Assembly: GCA_003116975.1 (NCBI GenBank)
Contig: BGKB01000054.1
Coordinates: 186,001-250,000 of the forward strand
Source: Aurantiochytrium sp. KH105
Taxonomy: Eukaryota; Sar; Bigyra; Thraustochytrida; Thraustochytriidae
DNA: 64,000 nucleotides
Direction: 5' to 3'
Within the stretch, counting starts at the first letter, position 1, and each line of letters opens with the position of its first letter. Made by a program: the position numbers and the translations under genes. The notes beneath the pieces are model-generated. The model ran no database searches. It was not told where the DNA came from and was given only the letters and a program-made list of their open reading frames with translations. Shown in pieces: positions 1-10,217 of the stretch.

Positions 1-1732
1 TGATGAGACGCTCCATAGGCTGCTGCTCTGTCGGCTGCTGTGGTCGACCAACACCCGTCCGCGCATTGGATTCGATCGCAGCCGCCTTCCAGTCGGCATC
101 CGGATCAGCCATTTGTAGAGCTGAGAGAAGTTTTGCGAGCCTTTGCTGGTTTTCTTGAGCCCGCGCAATTTCGGCCTGCGCAAGTGCCTCCATGGCACTT
201 GCGAGGCGGAATTCGTGATGCTCACTGTGCGATTGGAGATCGCCTGCCAACGCCTCCTCTTCGGCGGCGAGCGGTGAGTCGTCAGCGCGGTCGAGCGCGG
301 GATCTGCGACATTCTTTTGACGCCGCGCGCGCAGTAGACGCTGATACGCGCGATCGGCACCTTGCATGACAAGCGTCGTGGCGAGAACGGGCTCGATGGC
401 CTCGGTGAGTCGGAAGCGTGCGGCATCGGAAGCATAAGCCTCGGACAACTCCTGCATGCCTCCCGCAAGGGCCTCGAGAACGCAGGCCACCGGGAATCCT
501 CCTGCACTGGCAGACTTGGCATCACGTGCGGGCGCGCCGGTACGCTCTGCCGCACCGAGATCCTTTGCGGCAACCGAGAGATCTTGCAAGCAGGTGCCAA
601 GCTCGGAGGACCGCTGGACATGGTCGAGACTGGCTCGCGCCAGACGCTCCACGGCCCGCAAACGGCCATCTTGGGCCTCAATCTGAAAGCGGAGCTCTTT
701 GGGCGTCTTACTGGTCGAATTCGAAGAGGCCACGGCAATTAGAGGAAGGGCAGCGGTAAGGGGCAAAACCAAAGCTCGCAAGGGTTTGTCTGACCAGCAC
801 AGCTTCACATACTGGGAGTCAACTGTGCGTCCGAGTGGGCCGCCGCGCGAAGACTTTGGGCTCGTGTCAAGGACACTATGCACCGAACTCCCTTCGTCTC
901 CCTCGTTCATGTCTTCGGGCTGCCCAAGCACAGTCGGCCTGGTATCGGGTGACCCCGGAGCGGAGGACGTGGGCGATGAACCTGAGGTAGAGTCGACGCT
1001 GCTTGCACGCGCACGCGATGACAAGTTGCTGAGACTTGAAACCATCGAGGAGGACCATCCCGAGACCATGGACTTGAAGGAGGATACATCCGGCGCAAGT
1101 TGCTGCAGCTGGTGAAGGCTCGCTTGTGCCGAAGACTCGAGAACGCCCGTGGTGGCGACCTCGCTGAGCGGGCTGAGACGTACGCCGTTTGCTGCGCTTG
1201 CATTGCCGTTCGCACCTGCACGGGCGTCGGCTTCAGGGCTGGATGCGTCCTGTTCGCAGCGCGTTTGCCAGTCCTCCGTGGCCATTTGCAAAAAGTCGCG
1301 GAGCCACGGCGAAGTGGCAAGTCGTGGGTGCTCGACAAGGCTGTGCAAGAAGGCCTGGAACCATTGAGCGCGTTCCGCGGCGAGGGCGTCTCCCGCGAGG
1401 GCGCCCTGATAAATCATCTTCTTCTCTGGGTGATTGGGAACGACTGCGCCGGGAAACTCACGCACCAGCTTGGCGTAGAGCAGCACAAAGTCTGAGAACC
1501 TTCGGTACACGACAAGAGACTGTCCCTCCCAGGTGCGTCTAATCTTGTACCTGCAGTGCTTGGCGAGCGCGGATCCGTGCCAGGCGTAGCCGTCGACGCG
1601 GACATCCATGGCCGCGGGAGGGGGCGGATCCTCGTACATTTTCAGGCGTGCCTTGATTCTGTCCATCTCGGACTCCATTTCCTCCAGCCTGCGACCCTCA
1701 CCGGCGGCGGCGCCGGCCTCCGAACTGGCCAT
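1..1732 (-). CDS. PX-BAR sorting nexin (Vps5/SNX1-like), 3' end outside the window
   Basis: A single open frame of 577 codons starts at the ATG at 1732-1730 and is still open at base 1, so the C-terminus is missing. Residues about 40-150 form a PX domain, the phosphoinositide-binding fold of endosomal sorting nexins. It carries the diagnostic RRFSDF at residues 77-82, the following FPGAVVPNHPEKK proline segment, and a final helix ending WLRDFLQM. A Ser/Ala/Pro-rich linker follows. The last ~240 residues are Ala/Leu/Glu-rich and helical, as expected for a BAR (Vps5) dimerisation domain (for example FQIEAQDGRLRAVERLAR). PX-BAR proteins bind PI3P on endosomes and form the tubulating half of retromer or ESCPE-1. 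The PX assignment is firm; the BAR is inferred from composition and position. The gene diverges from the formin gene across a 1.27-kb GC-rich spacer. No intron is needed. Confidence 0.85.
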   Translation of the reverse strand, partial: MASSEAGAAAGEGRRLEEMESEMDRIKARLKMYEDPPPPAAMDVRVDGYAWHGSALAKHCRYKIRRTWEGQSLVVYRRFSDFVLLYAKLVREFPGAVVPNHPEKKMIYQGALAGDALAAERAQWFQAFLHSLVEHPRLATSPWLRDFLQMATEDWQTRCEQDASSPEADARAGANGNASAANGVRLSPLSEVATTGVLESSAQASLHQLQQLAPDVSSFKSMVSGWSSSMVSSLSNLSSRARASSVDSTSGSSPTSSAPGSPDTRPTVLGQPEDMNEGDEGSSVHSVLDTSPKSSRGGPLGRTVDSQYVKLCWSDKPLRALVLPLTAALPLIAVASSNSTSKTPKELRFQIEAQDGRLRAVERLARASLDHVQRSSELGTCLQDLSVAAKDLGAAERTGAPARDAKSASAGGFPVACVLEALAGGMQELSEAYASDAARFRLTEAIEPVLATTLVMQGADRAYQRLLRARRQKNVADPALDRADDSPLAAEEEALAGDLQSHSEHHEFRLASAMEALAQAEIARAQENQQRLAKLLSALQMADPDADWKAAAIESNARTGVGRPQQPTEQQPMERLI

Positions 1733-3003
1733 GGCTCCTCCGCGTGCAGGTGAGGGTGAGAGAATCAAGAAAAGAGAGAGATGTAGACAGCGAGAGAGCA
1801 CAAGACTCCCGGCGAGTGAGGCCCACGAGGCTGGCGACGACAACGACAACGACGACGACGCCGGCGGCGAGCCCAGAACTCTCCGCGCTTGCGCCGCCGC
1901 TCGCGCCGCCTGGGCCCTGGCTGCGCCGCTGCGCCGGGCGCGCGGACAGTTTCCGGGCGCCGGGTCCTTCCTCGCTCGCTCGCGCGCAAGCCGGGCTCGG
2001 CGGCTCCGCGTCGAGGAGCCGGGAGTCGCGATCGAAGGATTCGACTTTTGCTTTCTTCTTCTTCTTCTTGTTCTTGTTTTCCTGAGTGTTTTCCTTGTTT
2101 GTTTTTTTTCTGATCTTTGCTTTGGTGATGATCCTTACCTTACCTCTCTTCCACCCTACGGCGCATTTCGCGGCAGGAACCCGGCCTCTCGACCTCGCCG
2201 GGAAGCCCTTTTCCTTTCTCGTCTCCGCTCCCGCCAGCGCGGGCTTCTTCTTCCGCGCCGGCGAGCGCCCCGGGCCCGGCGCTCTGGCGCACCGAATGAA
2301 CCCACCGCGGCCGCGCCGTGTCGAGCGACGTGCGCGCGAGAGAAAGAGAAAATTACGTTGGCGTTCCGGGCCGGTTCCGTGTCGGTTCCCGCCGGGGCGC
2401 CTCGCGCGGAGACGGCTCCGCCATTCCCGACTTGCGCCGCCCTATATCCCACTTGCACCGCGCCAATCGCCACTTACACAGCCGCCTCCCCCAACTGTGT
2501 AGGCACGCCGCTTGTGCGCGCTCCGCCCTCTCTGCCCCTCTCCGCCGCCGCTATACGCCACTTGCGCCGCCGCTATACCCCACTTGCGCCGCCGCTATTC
2601 CGCGCTTACGCCGCCGCGATACTCCACTTGCGCCGCAGGAGGCGGCGACGTCGAGGCTCGGACGCCAGAACTGGCAAAAGACCTCGCGCCTGGCTCCGCG
2701 CGGCGAGTTGAGGCGAGGCGAGGCGAAGCTTGGCTTGGCTCCGCGCGGCGAGGCGCGGCGCGGCGCGGCTGCGAGGCTGCCTGCGCGCACGCCGCCCCGG
2801 CGCCGCGGCTCGGGCTGCGTTGGATCGGATTGGATTGGATTGGATTGGATTGGATCGTCTCGGCACTACTTACTTGGCCGCGAAACGCTCCGCTCCGTCG
2901 CGTAGGGCGACGAGGACGGGGACGAAGCCAGGGAGGACCTGGCTGGGCAGCGACGGGAGCGGCGTAGACCCGCGTCGTCGCGATACCTGACGGAGTGCGT
3001 CTC
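1733..3003. promoter_or_regulatory. Divergent spacer between sorting nexin and formin
   Basis: No supportable gene. It must contain both promoters. It holds a T-rich pyrimidine tract at about 2055-2115, a 22-bp tandem element (listed separately), GC-rich low-complexity sequence, and a short GGATT pentanucleotide run at about 2822-2855. Long open frames here occur in several frames at once and are a by-product of high GC. Confidence 0.5.
2546..2638 (+). promoter_or_regulatory. 22-bp tandem element (CGCCGCTATAC..CACTTGCG), 4 copies
   Basis: Copies begin at 2546, 2568, 2590 and 2612, an exact 22-bp period. The core is CGCCGCTAT followed by CACTTGCG, with a few substitutions in copies 3 and 4. 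Single ACTTGCG/ACTTGCA cores also occur at 2430 and 2450. A closely related 22-bp element lies just upstream of the ARM-NEL gene at 48.9 kb. I infer a promoter element because of its position and reuse; no factor is known to me. Confidence 0.45.
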
Positions 3004-6000
3004 ATGTTTGTTCGTAAAATCCTCCAAGCCAACGACCAGCAGGCCTCTTCGCGTGGCGACGAGGACGAGGAGGTGAAGGAGGACAAGAAGGAGGACGCGG
3101 ACGCAGCCAGCGAGAGCGAAACCAACAAGTCGGCCGCGCGATCTCATGGCAAAGAATTTGGAAGCGTCATGAAAAACGATGAGTCTCCAGCTGACGCGCA
3201 TCAGCCATTGGCGCCCGAGACGGCCGAGCACAAACATGGTGACAACCTAATTAGCATGAACGATGATGGTGGAAACAAGACCTCGTCACTGTCTGAAATC
3301 CTCGCTGTCGAATCTTCACATGGAGCCGGATCTGGAGAAAAGGTGGAAGCAAAAGATGGGTCGTACCCAACAATGGAACACGTGTCGGACGCAGGAGAAG
3401 CCAAAGTGTCACAGGATGTTGCTTCTTCTCAGAACAACAACCTGTCTCCGAGCGCTATCGATGATGCGACTGCTACAGAGCCTGTTAGTGCTGCAAATGA
3501 AACTCCCGTCGTCGATGATGCCAACGTTTCTACTTCCAAGGAAACTCCCATGGTCGATGATGTCAATGCTTCGGAGAAACCTCCCGTGAAGAACACTGCC
3601 TTAGAGAAAATCCCTGCAAATGCTACCCCACTGGATGAGACTGCTGCTGAGACTACTGCTTCTATCTCGGATAAAGGCCCTGCCGAAGCCAGTGCATCAG
3701 ATACAAACTCCGTGAATCTTGCTTCTTCTGATGTACCCCTTGCAGATGGTTCAACTTCTGTAGATGGTTCAATCCCTGCAGATCCAGAAGCTCCTACAGA
3801 TCCTGCAGCGTCTGTAGATGGTTCTGTTCCTGTAGATGGCTCAACTTCTGAAGATGGTCCAACTTCTGTAGATGGTTCAACTCCTGCAAATTCTGAAGCT
3901 CCTGCAAATTCTGAAGCTCCTGCAAATTCTGAAGCTCCTGCAAATTCTGAAGCTCCTGCAGATCCTGAAGCTCCTTCAGACCTTGAAGCTTCCGCAGACC
4001 TTGCAACTACTGCAAATGCAAAAGCTCCAACAGACGAAACAAGTCCTGGAGACGCTTCTGTCTCAAATGGCGCGGCTCATGAAAGTGGAGAACTCGCTGA
4101 CCAAGCTGCAGCTTCAGCAAGTCAAGCATCAGAAGATCCATCAGCAGGTGATCAACAAGCAGACGAAACGACGCGGGCAGCGACGGGCCAAGCTCACTCA
4201 TCGTCAGGAGTCGAGAATACCGAGGCTGCAAAGAAGGAGGCCACGGCAAGCGTCGACGGCGACGAGGGAGACGACAAGGTCTCAGAGAAAAGAAAGAAAC
4301 CACGGAGTCTCAGCAGCAATGCATCAGAACGATTTGAAGAGATTCAGCAGAAAATGACACCGAGCCAGCTGAAAAGGGCCACGAGCAGCAGGAAAGCAAG
4401 CTATGCCATCGTTGATGAAGATTCGGACGATGGCGAGGGCAGCAACCGCTCAATCGACGCCTACAGTGACGAGGAGGAGACTTTCATGGTCAGGAACCTT
4501 GACACGGGCGAGTACGAGCGCGTTACACTTTCTCAGATGATTAATGGTGGTGTGGTCAGCGGCATCAACGGGGGAAGCTTTGACGATGGCGAAGACGACT
4601 CGCAGTACGAGGAGGTGGAAAGCACTCGCGACGACGCGTCAACCGCGCCCAAGGGACGGCGCGGGCGGTTTTCGTCGCTTGCGAGCGAATCTGTGACGGG
4701 CGAAGAGTCTGAAGCCGAAATGCAGCTCAAATTGAGTTCATTACCTTCAATCAGCATGGATGGTCTGGGTGTTCCCGCGCCCAAGTCGGGTGAAGATGAA
4801 GACGACATGGATGAGATCGACACCGCGAATGCGCCCGCGCCGGAGACGCCCGCATCAGACGCACCTTCGTCGAATGCGGCACCACCACCCGAGGCCCCGC
4901 GCTTGTCGCCTTTGCATCGCGCGGGGGCGATGCTGGTTCGCTCGATCTTGGGACGTCGTCAGCGCAGTCGCCTCGTGCGTGCATTTGGAAAGTGGGACGC
5001 GCTTCAGCTTGTCGAGGTGGAGACGCAGCGGCTTGCAGAAGAGGTATCTTCCAAGTCAGAGGAGTGTGCCAAATTGAATGACGAGAATACTGCCCTTCGA
5101 GTGAAACGCGCTGGTGAGCCTGGTCCACAGTCCGAGCCAAACCTTCCGCAGCTAGTGCCCATTCGGTATGCCGAGGTACCGGCGACCATTCCAATTGCAC
5201 GGGAGTCTTTGGGGGCAAGTACAGAGGGCGCAAGTGGCGCGGGGGCTGGGATGCAAGGAATGCTGTCACGTGCACAGGTAGAGGCATTGCTTCGCGAAAA
5301 GGGCGTCGACCCAAGTTTGGTCTTTGGGGATGGAGCCCAGACAGCGAATCAGCAAGAGCAGGTCGTGGTCAAGCTCAAGGACGACCCACAGTACGGCAAG
5401 TTCTTCAAAATGTTGGCAGTGCGCGTCCCTCTGCAGGCAGTCAAGAACAAGGCAGAGGCAGAGGGTCTGGACCCTTCAATGCTCGACAAGGACCCAAATG
5501 ATCCTTCTTCGAACCAACCAAAACCTGCGGTGGCCGCAGAGGCGCCCGCTGCAGCGGCGGAGATTGCTCCGGTCAAGCTCAAGGATGATCCACAATATGG
5601 CAAGTTTTTCAAGATGCTTGCGGTTCGCGTGCCGCTGCAAGCAGTGAAAAACAAGGTCGAAGCGGAAGGTCTGGACCCAAATATGCTGGACAAGGATCCG
5701 AATGACCCATCGCCGAACCAACCGAAGCCCGCCACATCGGCTGCGGGCGAGACCGAGGGGGCAGTAACAGGAGAAGCAGCAGCTCCAGTGAAGCTTAAAG
5801 ACGATCCACAGTACGGCAAGTTTTTCAAGATGCTTGCGGTTCGTGTGCCGCTGCAAGCAGTGAAAAACAAGGTCGAAGCGGAAGGTTTGGACCCAAATAT
5901 GCTGGACAAGGACCCGAACGACCCATCGCCGAACCAGCCAGCTGCCAAGAAAGAGGAAGAGAAGGCTGCTGCTGTTGCGCTCAAGGATGACCCTCGGTAT

Positions 6001-8967
6001 GGCAAGTTTTTCAAGATGCTTGCGGTGCGCGTACCGCTGCAAGCGGTCAAGAACAAGGTCGAGGCAGAAGGTCTGGACCCAGCAATGATGGACAAGGATC
6101 CGAATGATCCCGCGCCCCCTATGCCCGGCGCGGAGAGCGAAAAGGGCGGTGGTGAAAAGGCTGCTGTCGCGCTCAAGGATGATCCTCGGTATGGCAAGTT
6201 TTTCAAGATGCTTGCTGTGCGCGTACCGCTGCAAGCAGTCAAGAACAAGGTTGAAGCGGAAGGCTTGGACCCGGCCATGATGGACAAGGATCCGAATGAC
6301 CCTGCGCCGCCTTTACCCGGGGCCGAGGGGGGAAAGAAAAAGAAGAAGGAGAAACCTACGGTGCCGCTCAAGGATGATCCGCGATACGGCAAGTTCTTCA
6401 AGATGCTTGCCGTGCGCGTGCCGCTGCAGGCGGTCAAGAACAAGGTCGAGGCAGAAGGTCTGGACCCGGCAATGATGGACAAGGACCCGAATGATCCGGC
6501 GCCGGCCGCAGCAGACGAAGATGACGAAGACGAAGACGATGAAGAGGAGGAAGCCGCGACGGTGGCGCTCAAGGATGATCCGCGATACGGCAAGTTTTTC
6601 AAGATGCTCGCCGTGCGCGTGCCGCTGCAGGCGGTCAAGAACAAGGTCGAGGCAGAAGGTCTGGACCCGGCAATGATGGACAAGGATCCGAATGATGCCG
6701 CGCCTCCCATCGAAGACAAGGACGGTGGCAAGAAGAAGTCCAAGAAGAAGAAGGCGAAAATGGTCAAAGTGAAGGATGATCCTCGTTACGCCCCGTTTCT
6801 GAAAATGCTGGCCGTCAAGGTGCCGCGTGGCGCTGTGGAAGTGAAGATGCGCGGCAAAGGTCTGGATCCGGCAATCTTGGACTTGGATCCGGAGTCGCTA
6901 ATCGAGGCTGAAGGCGAGGGGGATGGGTCTTTGAAGAAGAAGAAGGGCAGCAAGAAGAAGGCGAAGAAGGCGAAAGAAATGGTCAAGCTCAAGGACGACG
7001 AGCGCTACGCGCCATTCTTTAAAATGCTTGCCGTCAAGGTTCCGCGGGGTGCGGTGGAGGTAAAGATGCGTGGCAAGGGTCTAGACCCGGACATGCTGGA
7101 CAAGGACCCTGAAACAATGATTCCAGCAGCCGGCGCAGAAGGCGGCGACGAGGACAGTGACGATGACGATGAGGAAGACGGCGAGGGCGAGGTCAAGATG
7201 GTCAAGCTCAAGGACGATGAGCGTTATGCGCCATTTTTTAAGATGCTTGCCGTCAAGGTGCCGCGCGGAGCGGTGGAGGTGAAGATGCGCGGCAAGGGTC
7301 TGGATCCAGAGATGTTGGATAAGGACCCGGAGACGATGATTCCGGCCGCAGGGAGTGGCAGCGGGAAGAAGACGGCATCATCGAAGGCAGCGAAACCCAA
7401 GGCGAAGCCCAAGCCCAAGCCCGTGGAGAAGAAGCCGGACAAGATTGTGCGTCGCAAGTTGCATTGGCGCAAGGTGACAAAACATGCATTGGACAAGGCG
7501 GATGATCGAGCTCTTTGGACAAAGGCGTCAAAGTTTATGTTTGAGCAGCGCGAGGTGAAAGAGCTGAACGACTACTTTACGTTTAACATGTCGGAACAGG
7601 AACGGCGCAAGGAGCGAGAAAAGGCTGCCAAGGCGAAGGAAGAGGGCGCGAGCGGCGCGGGCGACGCGGGCAAGAAGAAGAAGGCGAAGAAGGAGGCAAA
7701 GAAGCAGGTGCTGGACCCGCAACGATCGAACAACATTTCCATTGTGCTTTCGCGCATGAAGGGTCATGGTATCGACAGCAAGGTCGTGCGACGGTGTTTG
7801 TACACGTTGGACGTGCCGGACAGCGTCTCGACGGAAGACGTGCGATCGCTTTTGGGTTTGCTGCCCACACCCGAGGAGGAGAAGACGCTCAAGGCATTTG
7901 AGGGCGAGCGGTCGGAGCTGGAGCGCGCCGAGGCGTACTTTTTGGACCTGATGGACATTCCGAGGTACAAGCAGCGTGTGAACTGCTTCTTGTACAAGCT
8001 CAAATTCAACGAGTCGTACGAGGAGGCGGAGATTGACTTTGAGGTGTTGGGCAAGGCGTGCAAGGAGATTTTGGAGAGCAAGAAGTTGCGTCGCATCTTT
8101 GAGATTGTCCTTGCGCTGGGCAATTTTTTGAACGAGGGAGAGTCGCCGCCGCCGGCACGGGTCGCCGAGGGGTTCATGTTGGACTCGCTCTCTAAGCTGC
8201 GGCAGGTGCGTAGTTTCCAGTCCAAGACCACGGCGCTGCACTACATGGTGATGCTCATCCAGACGCGGCAGGTGGAGCTGGTTTCGTACGTCAAATCGGA
8301 GACGGACAATGTGCGCGCGGCTTCGAACGTGTCGCTGACCAACGCGCTCGCGCAGCTGCAGGTGCTGGAGAATGGCATCAAGACGTTGGCGAACGAGGTC
8401 AAGTTTGTGGCGGGCGTTCTCGAGGATCCAGCGAAGCGGGAGGCCATGACGGAGGAGGACCAGGCCTTTGCGCTGGGCTTGAATCGCTTTTACAAGGAAG
8501 CGTCTTCTTCTCTTGAAGAGCTGCGCACCAATGCAAACGAGACGGAGGAGTCGTTCAAGTCGGTTGTGGACTACTTTTGTGAGGACGCGTCGACGACGTC
8601 GGAGACGCTTTTCCGCATGCTGCAGGGATTTTTTGCGGACTTTGAGCTTGCGCTTAATGAGAATGACGCGGCGCGTCAAAAGTATTTGCGCGTGAAGCGA
8701 CAAAAGGAGAAGATCGAGGCGCAGAAACAAAAGGACGAGGCGCAAAAACAAAAGGAAAAGCCAAAGGGCAAGGCTGCGGGTGCGGAGGGTCGAAAGGTAA
8801 AGGCCAAGCCAAAGGATGGCGAGGAGGGCCCCAAGTCCAAGGATGGGGATGGGGCCTCAGCGTCCAAGGCTGACGCTGACGCTAGCAAGCCTGTGGCTAA
8901 GAAGAAGGACGAGACGACCAAGATTGAGGAAGGTTCTTCTGGTAAGAAGGCGCCGTGGAGAGGCTGA
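3004..8967 (+). CDS. Formin (FH2) with ten WASH/CCDC53-like tandem repeats
   Basis: An intronless 1987-residue protein. The frame could begin at a GTG at 2995, but the first ATG is at 3004. Residues 1-~650 are acidic, Ser/Ala/Pro-rich and probably disordered, with an 18-bp tandem repeat (APANSE) at 3883-3980. Residues ~790-1450 contain ten repeats of the form KDDPxYxxFFKMLAVxVP, then VKxKxxxxGLDPxMLDKDP. This motif resembles the core of the WASH-complex subunit CCDC53. Repeats 1-7 are one subtype (VPLQAVKNK) and repeats 8-10 another (VPRGAVEVKM). Residues ~1478-1870 are the actin-nucleating FH2 domain, with RRKLHWRKV at its start and LALGNFLNEG in the core. A Lys/Glu-rich tail follows. No classical polyproline FH1 is visible; the repeat linkers are Pro/Asn/Asp-rich. 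The role is unbranched actin filament nucleation. The FH2 call is firm; the function of the repeats is unknown. Confidence 0.93.
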   Translation: MFVRKILQANDQQASSRGDEDEEVKEDKKEDADAASESETNKSAARSHGKEFGSVMKNDESPADAHQPLAPETAEHKHGDNLISMNDDGGNKTSSLSEILAVESSHGAGSGEKVEAKDGSYPTMEHVSDAGEAKVSQDVASSQNNNLSPSAIDDATATEPVSAANETPVVDDANVSTSKETPMVDDVNASEKPPVKNTALEKIPANATPLDETAAETTASISDKGPAEASASDTNSVNLASSDVPLADGSTSVDGSIPADPEAPTDPAASVDGSVPVDGSTSEDGPTSVDGSTPANSEAPANSEAPANSEAPANSEAPADPEAPSDLEASADLATTANAKAPTDETSPGDASVSNGAAHESGELADQAAASASQASEDPSAGDQQADETTRAATGQAHSSSGVENTEAAKKEATASVDGDEGDDKVSEKRKKPRSLSSNASERFEEIQQKMTPSQLKRATSSRKASYAIVDEDSDDGEGSNRSIDAYSDEEETFMVRNLDTGEYERVTLSQMINGGVVSGINGGSFDDGEDDSQYEEVESTRDDASTAPKGRRGRFSSLASESVTGEESEAEMQLKLSSLPSISMDGLGVPAPKSGEDEDDMDEIDTANAPAPETPASDAPSSNAAPPPEAPRLSPLHRAGAMLVRSILGRRQRSRLVRAFGKWDALQLVEVETQRLAEEVSSKSEECAKLNDENTALRVKRAGEPGPQSEPNLPQLVPIRYAEVPATIPIARESLGASTEGASGAGAGMQGMLSRAQVEALLREKGVDPSLVFGDGAQTANQQEQVVVKLKDDPQYGKFFKMLAVRVPLQAVKNKAEAEGLDPSMLDKDPNDPSSNQPKPAVAAEAPAAAAEIAPVKLKDDPQYGKFFKMLAVRVPLQAVKNKVEAEGLDPNMLDKDPNDPSPNQPKPATSAAGETEGAVTGEAAAPVKLKDDPQYGKFFKMLAVRVPLQAVKNKVEAEGLDPNMLDKDPNDPSPNQPAAKKEEEKAAAVALKDDPRYGKFFKMLAVRVPLQAVKNKVEAEGLDPAMMDKDPNDPAPPMPGAESEKGGGEKAAVALKDDPRYGKFFKMLAVRVPLQAVKNKVEAEGLDPAMMDKDPNDPAPPLPGAEGGKKKKKEKPTVPLKDDPRYGKFFKMLAVRVPLQAVKNKVEAEGLDPAMMDKDPNDPAPAAADEDDEDEDDEEEEAATVALKDDPRYGKFFKMLAVRVPLQAVKNKVEAEGLDPAMMDKDPNDAAPPIEDKDGGKKKSKKKKAKMVKVKDDPRYAPFLKMLAVKVPRGAVEVKMRGKGLDPAILDLDPESLIEAEGEGDGSLKKKKGSKKKAKKAKEMVKLKDDERYAPFFKMLAVKVPRGAVEVKMRGKGLDPDMLDKDPETMIPAAGAEGGDEDSDDDDEEDGEGEVKMVKLKDDERYAPFFKMLAVKVPRGAVEVKMRGKGLDPEMLDKDPETMIPAAGSGSGKKTASSKAAKPKAKPKPKPVEKKPDKIVRRKLHWRKVTKHALDKADDRALWTKASKFMFEQREVKELNDYFTFNMSEQERRKEREKAAKAKEEGASGAGDAGKKKKAKKEAKKQVLDPQRSNNISIVLSRMKGHGIDSKVVRRCLYTLDVPDSVSTEDVRSLLGLLPTPEEEKTLKAFEGERSELERAEAYFLDLMDIPRYKQRVNCFLYKLKFNESYEEAEIDFEVLGKACKEILESKKLRRIFEIVLALGNFLNEGESPPPARVAEGFMLDSLSKLRQVRSFQSKTTALHYMVMLIQTRQVELVSYVKSETDNVRAASNVSLTNALAQLQVLENGIKTLANEVKFVAGVLEDPAKREAMTEEDQAFALGLNRFYKEASSSLEELRTNANETEESFKSVVDYFCEDASTTSETLFRMLQGFFADFELALNENDAARQKYLRVKRQKEKIEAQKQKDEAQKQKEKPKGKAAGAEGRKVKAKPKDGEEGPKSKDGDGASASKADADASKPVAKKKDETTKIEEGSSGKKAPWRG
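5368..7350 (+). repeat. Ten in-frame CCDC53-like repeats inside the formin
   Basis: Repeat cores begin near 5368, 5575, 5791, 5977, 6166, 6364, 6562, 6766, 6985 and 7201. Spacing is about 190-220 bp. DNA identity between neighbours is high, mostly third-position changes, which suggests tandem duplication with partial homogenisation. Linkers vary: acidic, lysine-rich or Pro-rich. Confidence 0.9.
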
Positions 8968-8985
8968 TTAGCCAGCTAGCTTACT

Positions 8986-9580
8986 AGGCTAGCTTGCAAT
9001 CGATTGTCACCACGAATGTAAAAAAGTTTACTTACTACACTGCATGAAAAGGCTCCCAAGAGATTGAATGAGAAGAACGATGGCTGCCCGTAATATATAA
9101 ACATACTCTATTTGAGGACGGATCGTGCACGAGCCTACTTTTCAGCTAGCTTACTTGCAATAGATTGTCACCACGAATGTAAAAAAGTTTACTTACTACA
9201 CTGCATGAAAAGGCTCCCAAGAGATTGCCCGTAATATATAAACATACTCTATTTGAGGACGGATCGTGCACGAGCCTACTTTTCAGCTAGCTTACTTGCA
9301 ATAGAATGAAAAAAGGTTACTTGTTACTACACTGCATGAAAAGGCTTCCAAGATATTGACTGAGAAGAACGATGGCTGCCCGTAATGTATGAACATATTC
9401 TATTTGAGGACGGATTGTGCATGAGCCTACTTTTCAGCTGGCTTACTTGCAGTAGATTGTCACTATGAATGAAGAAAGGGTGTACTTGTTACTACACTGC
9501 ATGGAAAGGCTTCCAAGAGATTGACTGAGAAGAGCAATTGCTGAACATGTACATTCGAGGCCGGATGGCGCATGAGCCTG
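8986..9580. repeat. Tandem array of four ~140-155-bp units 3' of the formin
   Basis: Units start near 8991, 9143, 9286 and 9436. Each contains GCTTGCAAT or GCTTACTTGCA, then GATTGTCACCA, a CACTGCATGAAAAGGCT segment, TAATATATAAACATA, and GACGGATCGTGCACGAGCC. Copy 2 lacks about 15 bp present in copies 1 and 3. Copies 3 and 4 are more diverged. No coding frame is shared. The array sits immediately after the stop codon, so the first copy probably overlaps the formin 3' UTR. Confidence 0.85.
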
Positions 9581-10217
9581 ATTTAGAACCTTTTCTGACA
9601 AAATTGGGGCAAGAGCATTTCTACTTTTAGGGAGAGGCTTGCCTACCTACCTGTGTGATGAAGGTGGACTGGCCAGGGCTCACCAGGACTAATGGAAAAC
9701 TTATGAAGAGAGAAAATATGAAAAAAGGGGCAAATTTGCAATTTTAAGTTGGAGATGTACGTGGTAATGGCACCGCAAAAAAGGAGTGCGGTAAAAGAGG
9801 CGCAGATTATGTCATGCGTTGGGTGGCTGCTCGTGGACACGACGACGAGGCTGTGAATAGTTTTTTTTTAATGTGATGAAGGAGGTGTCCTCCCGCGCGG
9901 GTGCTCTTGGCTGAGAGCGCAGCGGAAGATTACAAAGGACACCCGTGTCTTGCCAAGGTCGCTGTGGCCAAACGTGAAAGACCTGTGTGTATATGTGCTA
10001 GAGGTCAACACGCTCCAAAAAAAAAAGGGGGGAGAAGAGGGGGAAAGGCTGGAAAGTAGGACGAGTATGGGAGAGCTGAATGTTCGCTAGCGGGCATGCT
10101 CGCGACTCGGAGCTAGGAAATAAACGAGCAGTTTCCCCCCCGGGGATGCTGTAGAATACATTTTTCGCGCAGTTGTACAAGTTCGAGAGCTTTGTCAAAG
10201 AAAGCGGGCGTAGTGGC
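9581..10217. other. Intergenic, convergent 3' regions
   Basis: AT-richer spacer between the formin repeat array and the 3' end of the minus-strand Myb gene. I see no gene. It contains short A/T homopolymers (9860, 10017) and a CCCCCC-containing stretch at 10130-10145. Confidence 0.5.

Noticed and set aside
1608-2711. 367-codon plus-strand open frame overlapping the sorting nexin start
   Set aside because: Antisense to the PX domain and then through the GC-rich promoter; Arg-rich, no domain.
5349-6767. 472-codon minus-strand frame with perfect protein repeats opposite the formin
   Set aside because: Shadow of the ten formin repeats on the other strand; FH2 and repeat homology fix the plus strand as coding.
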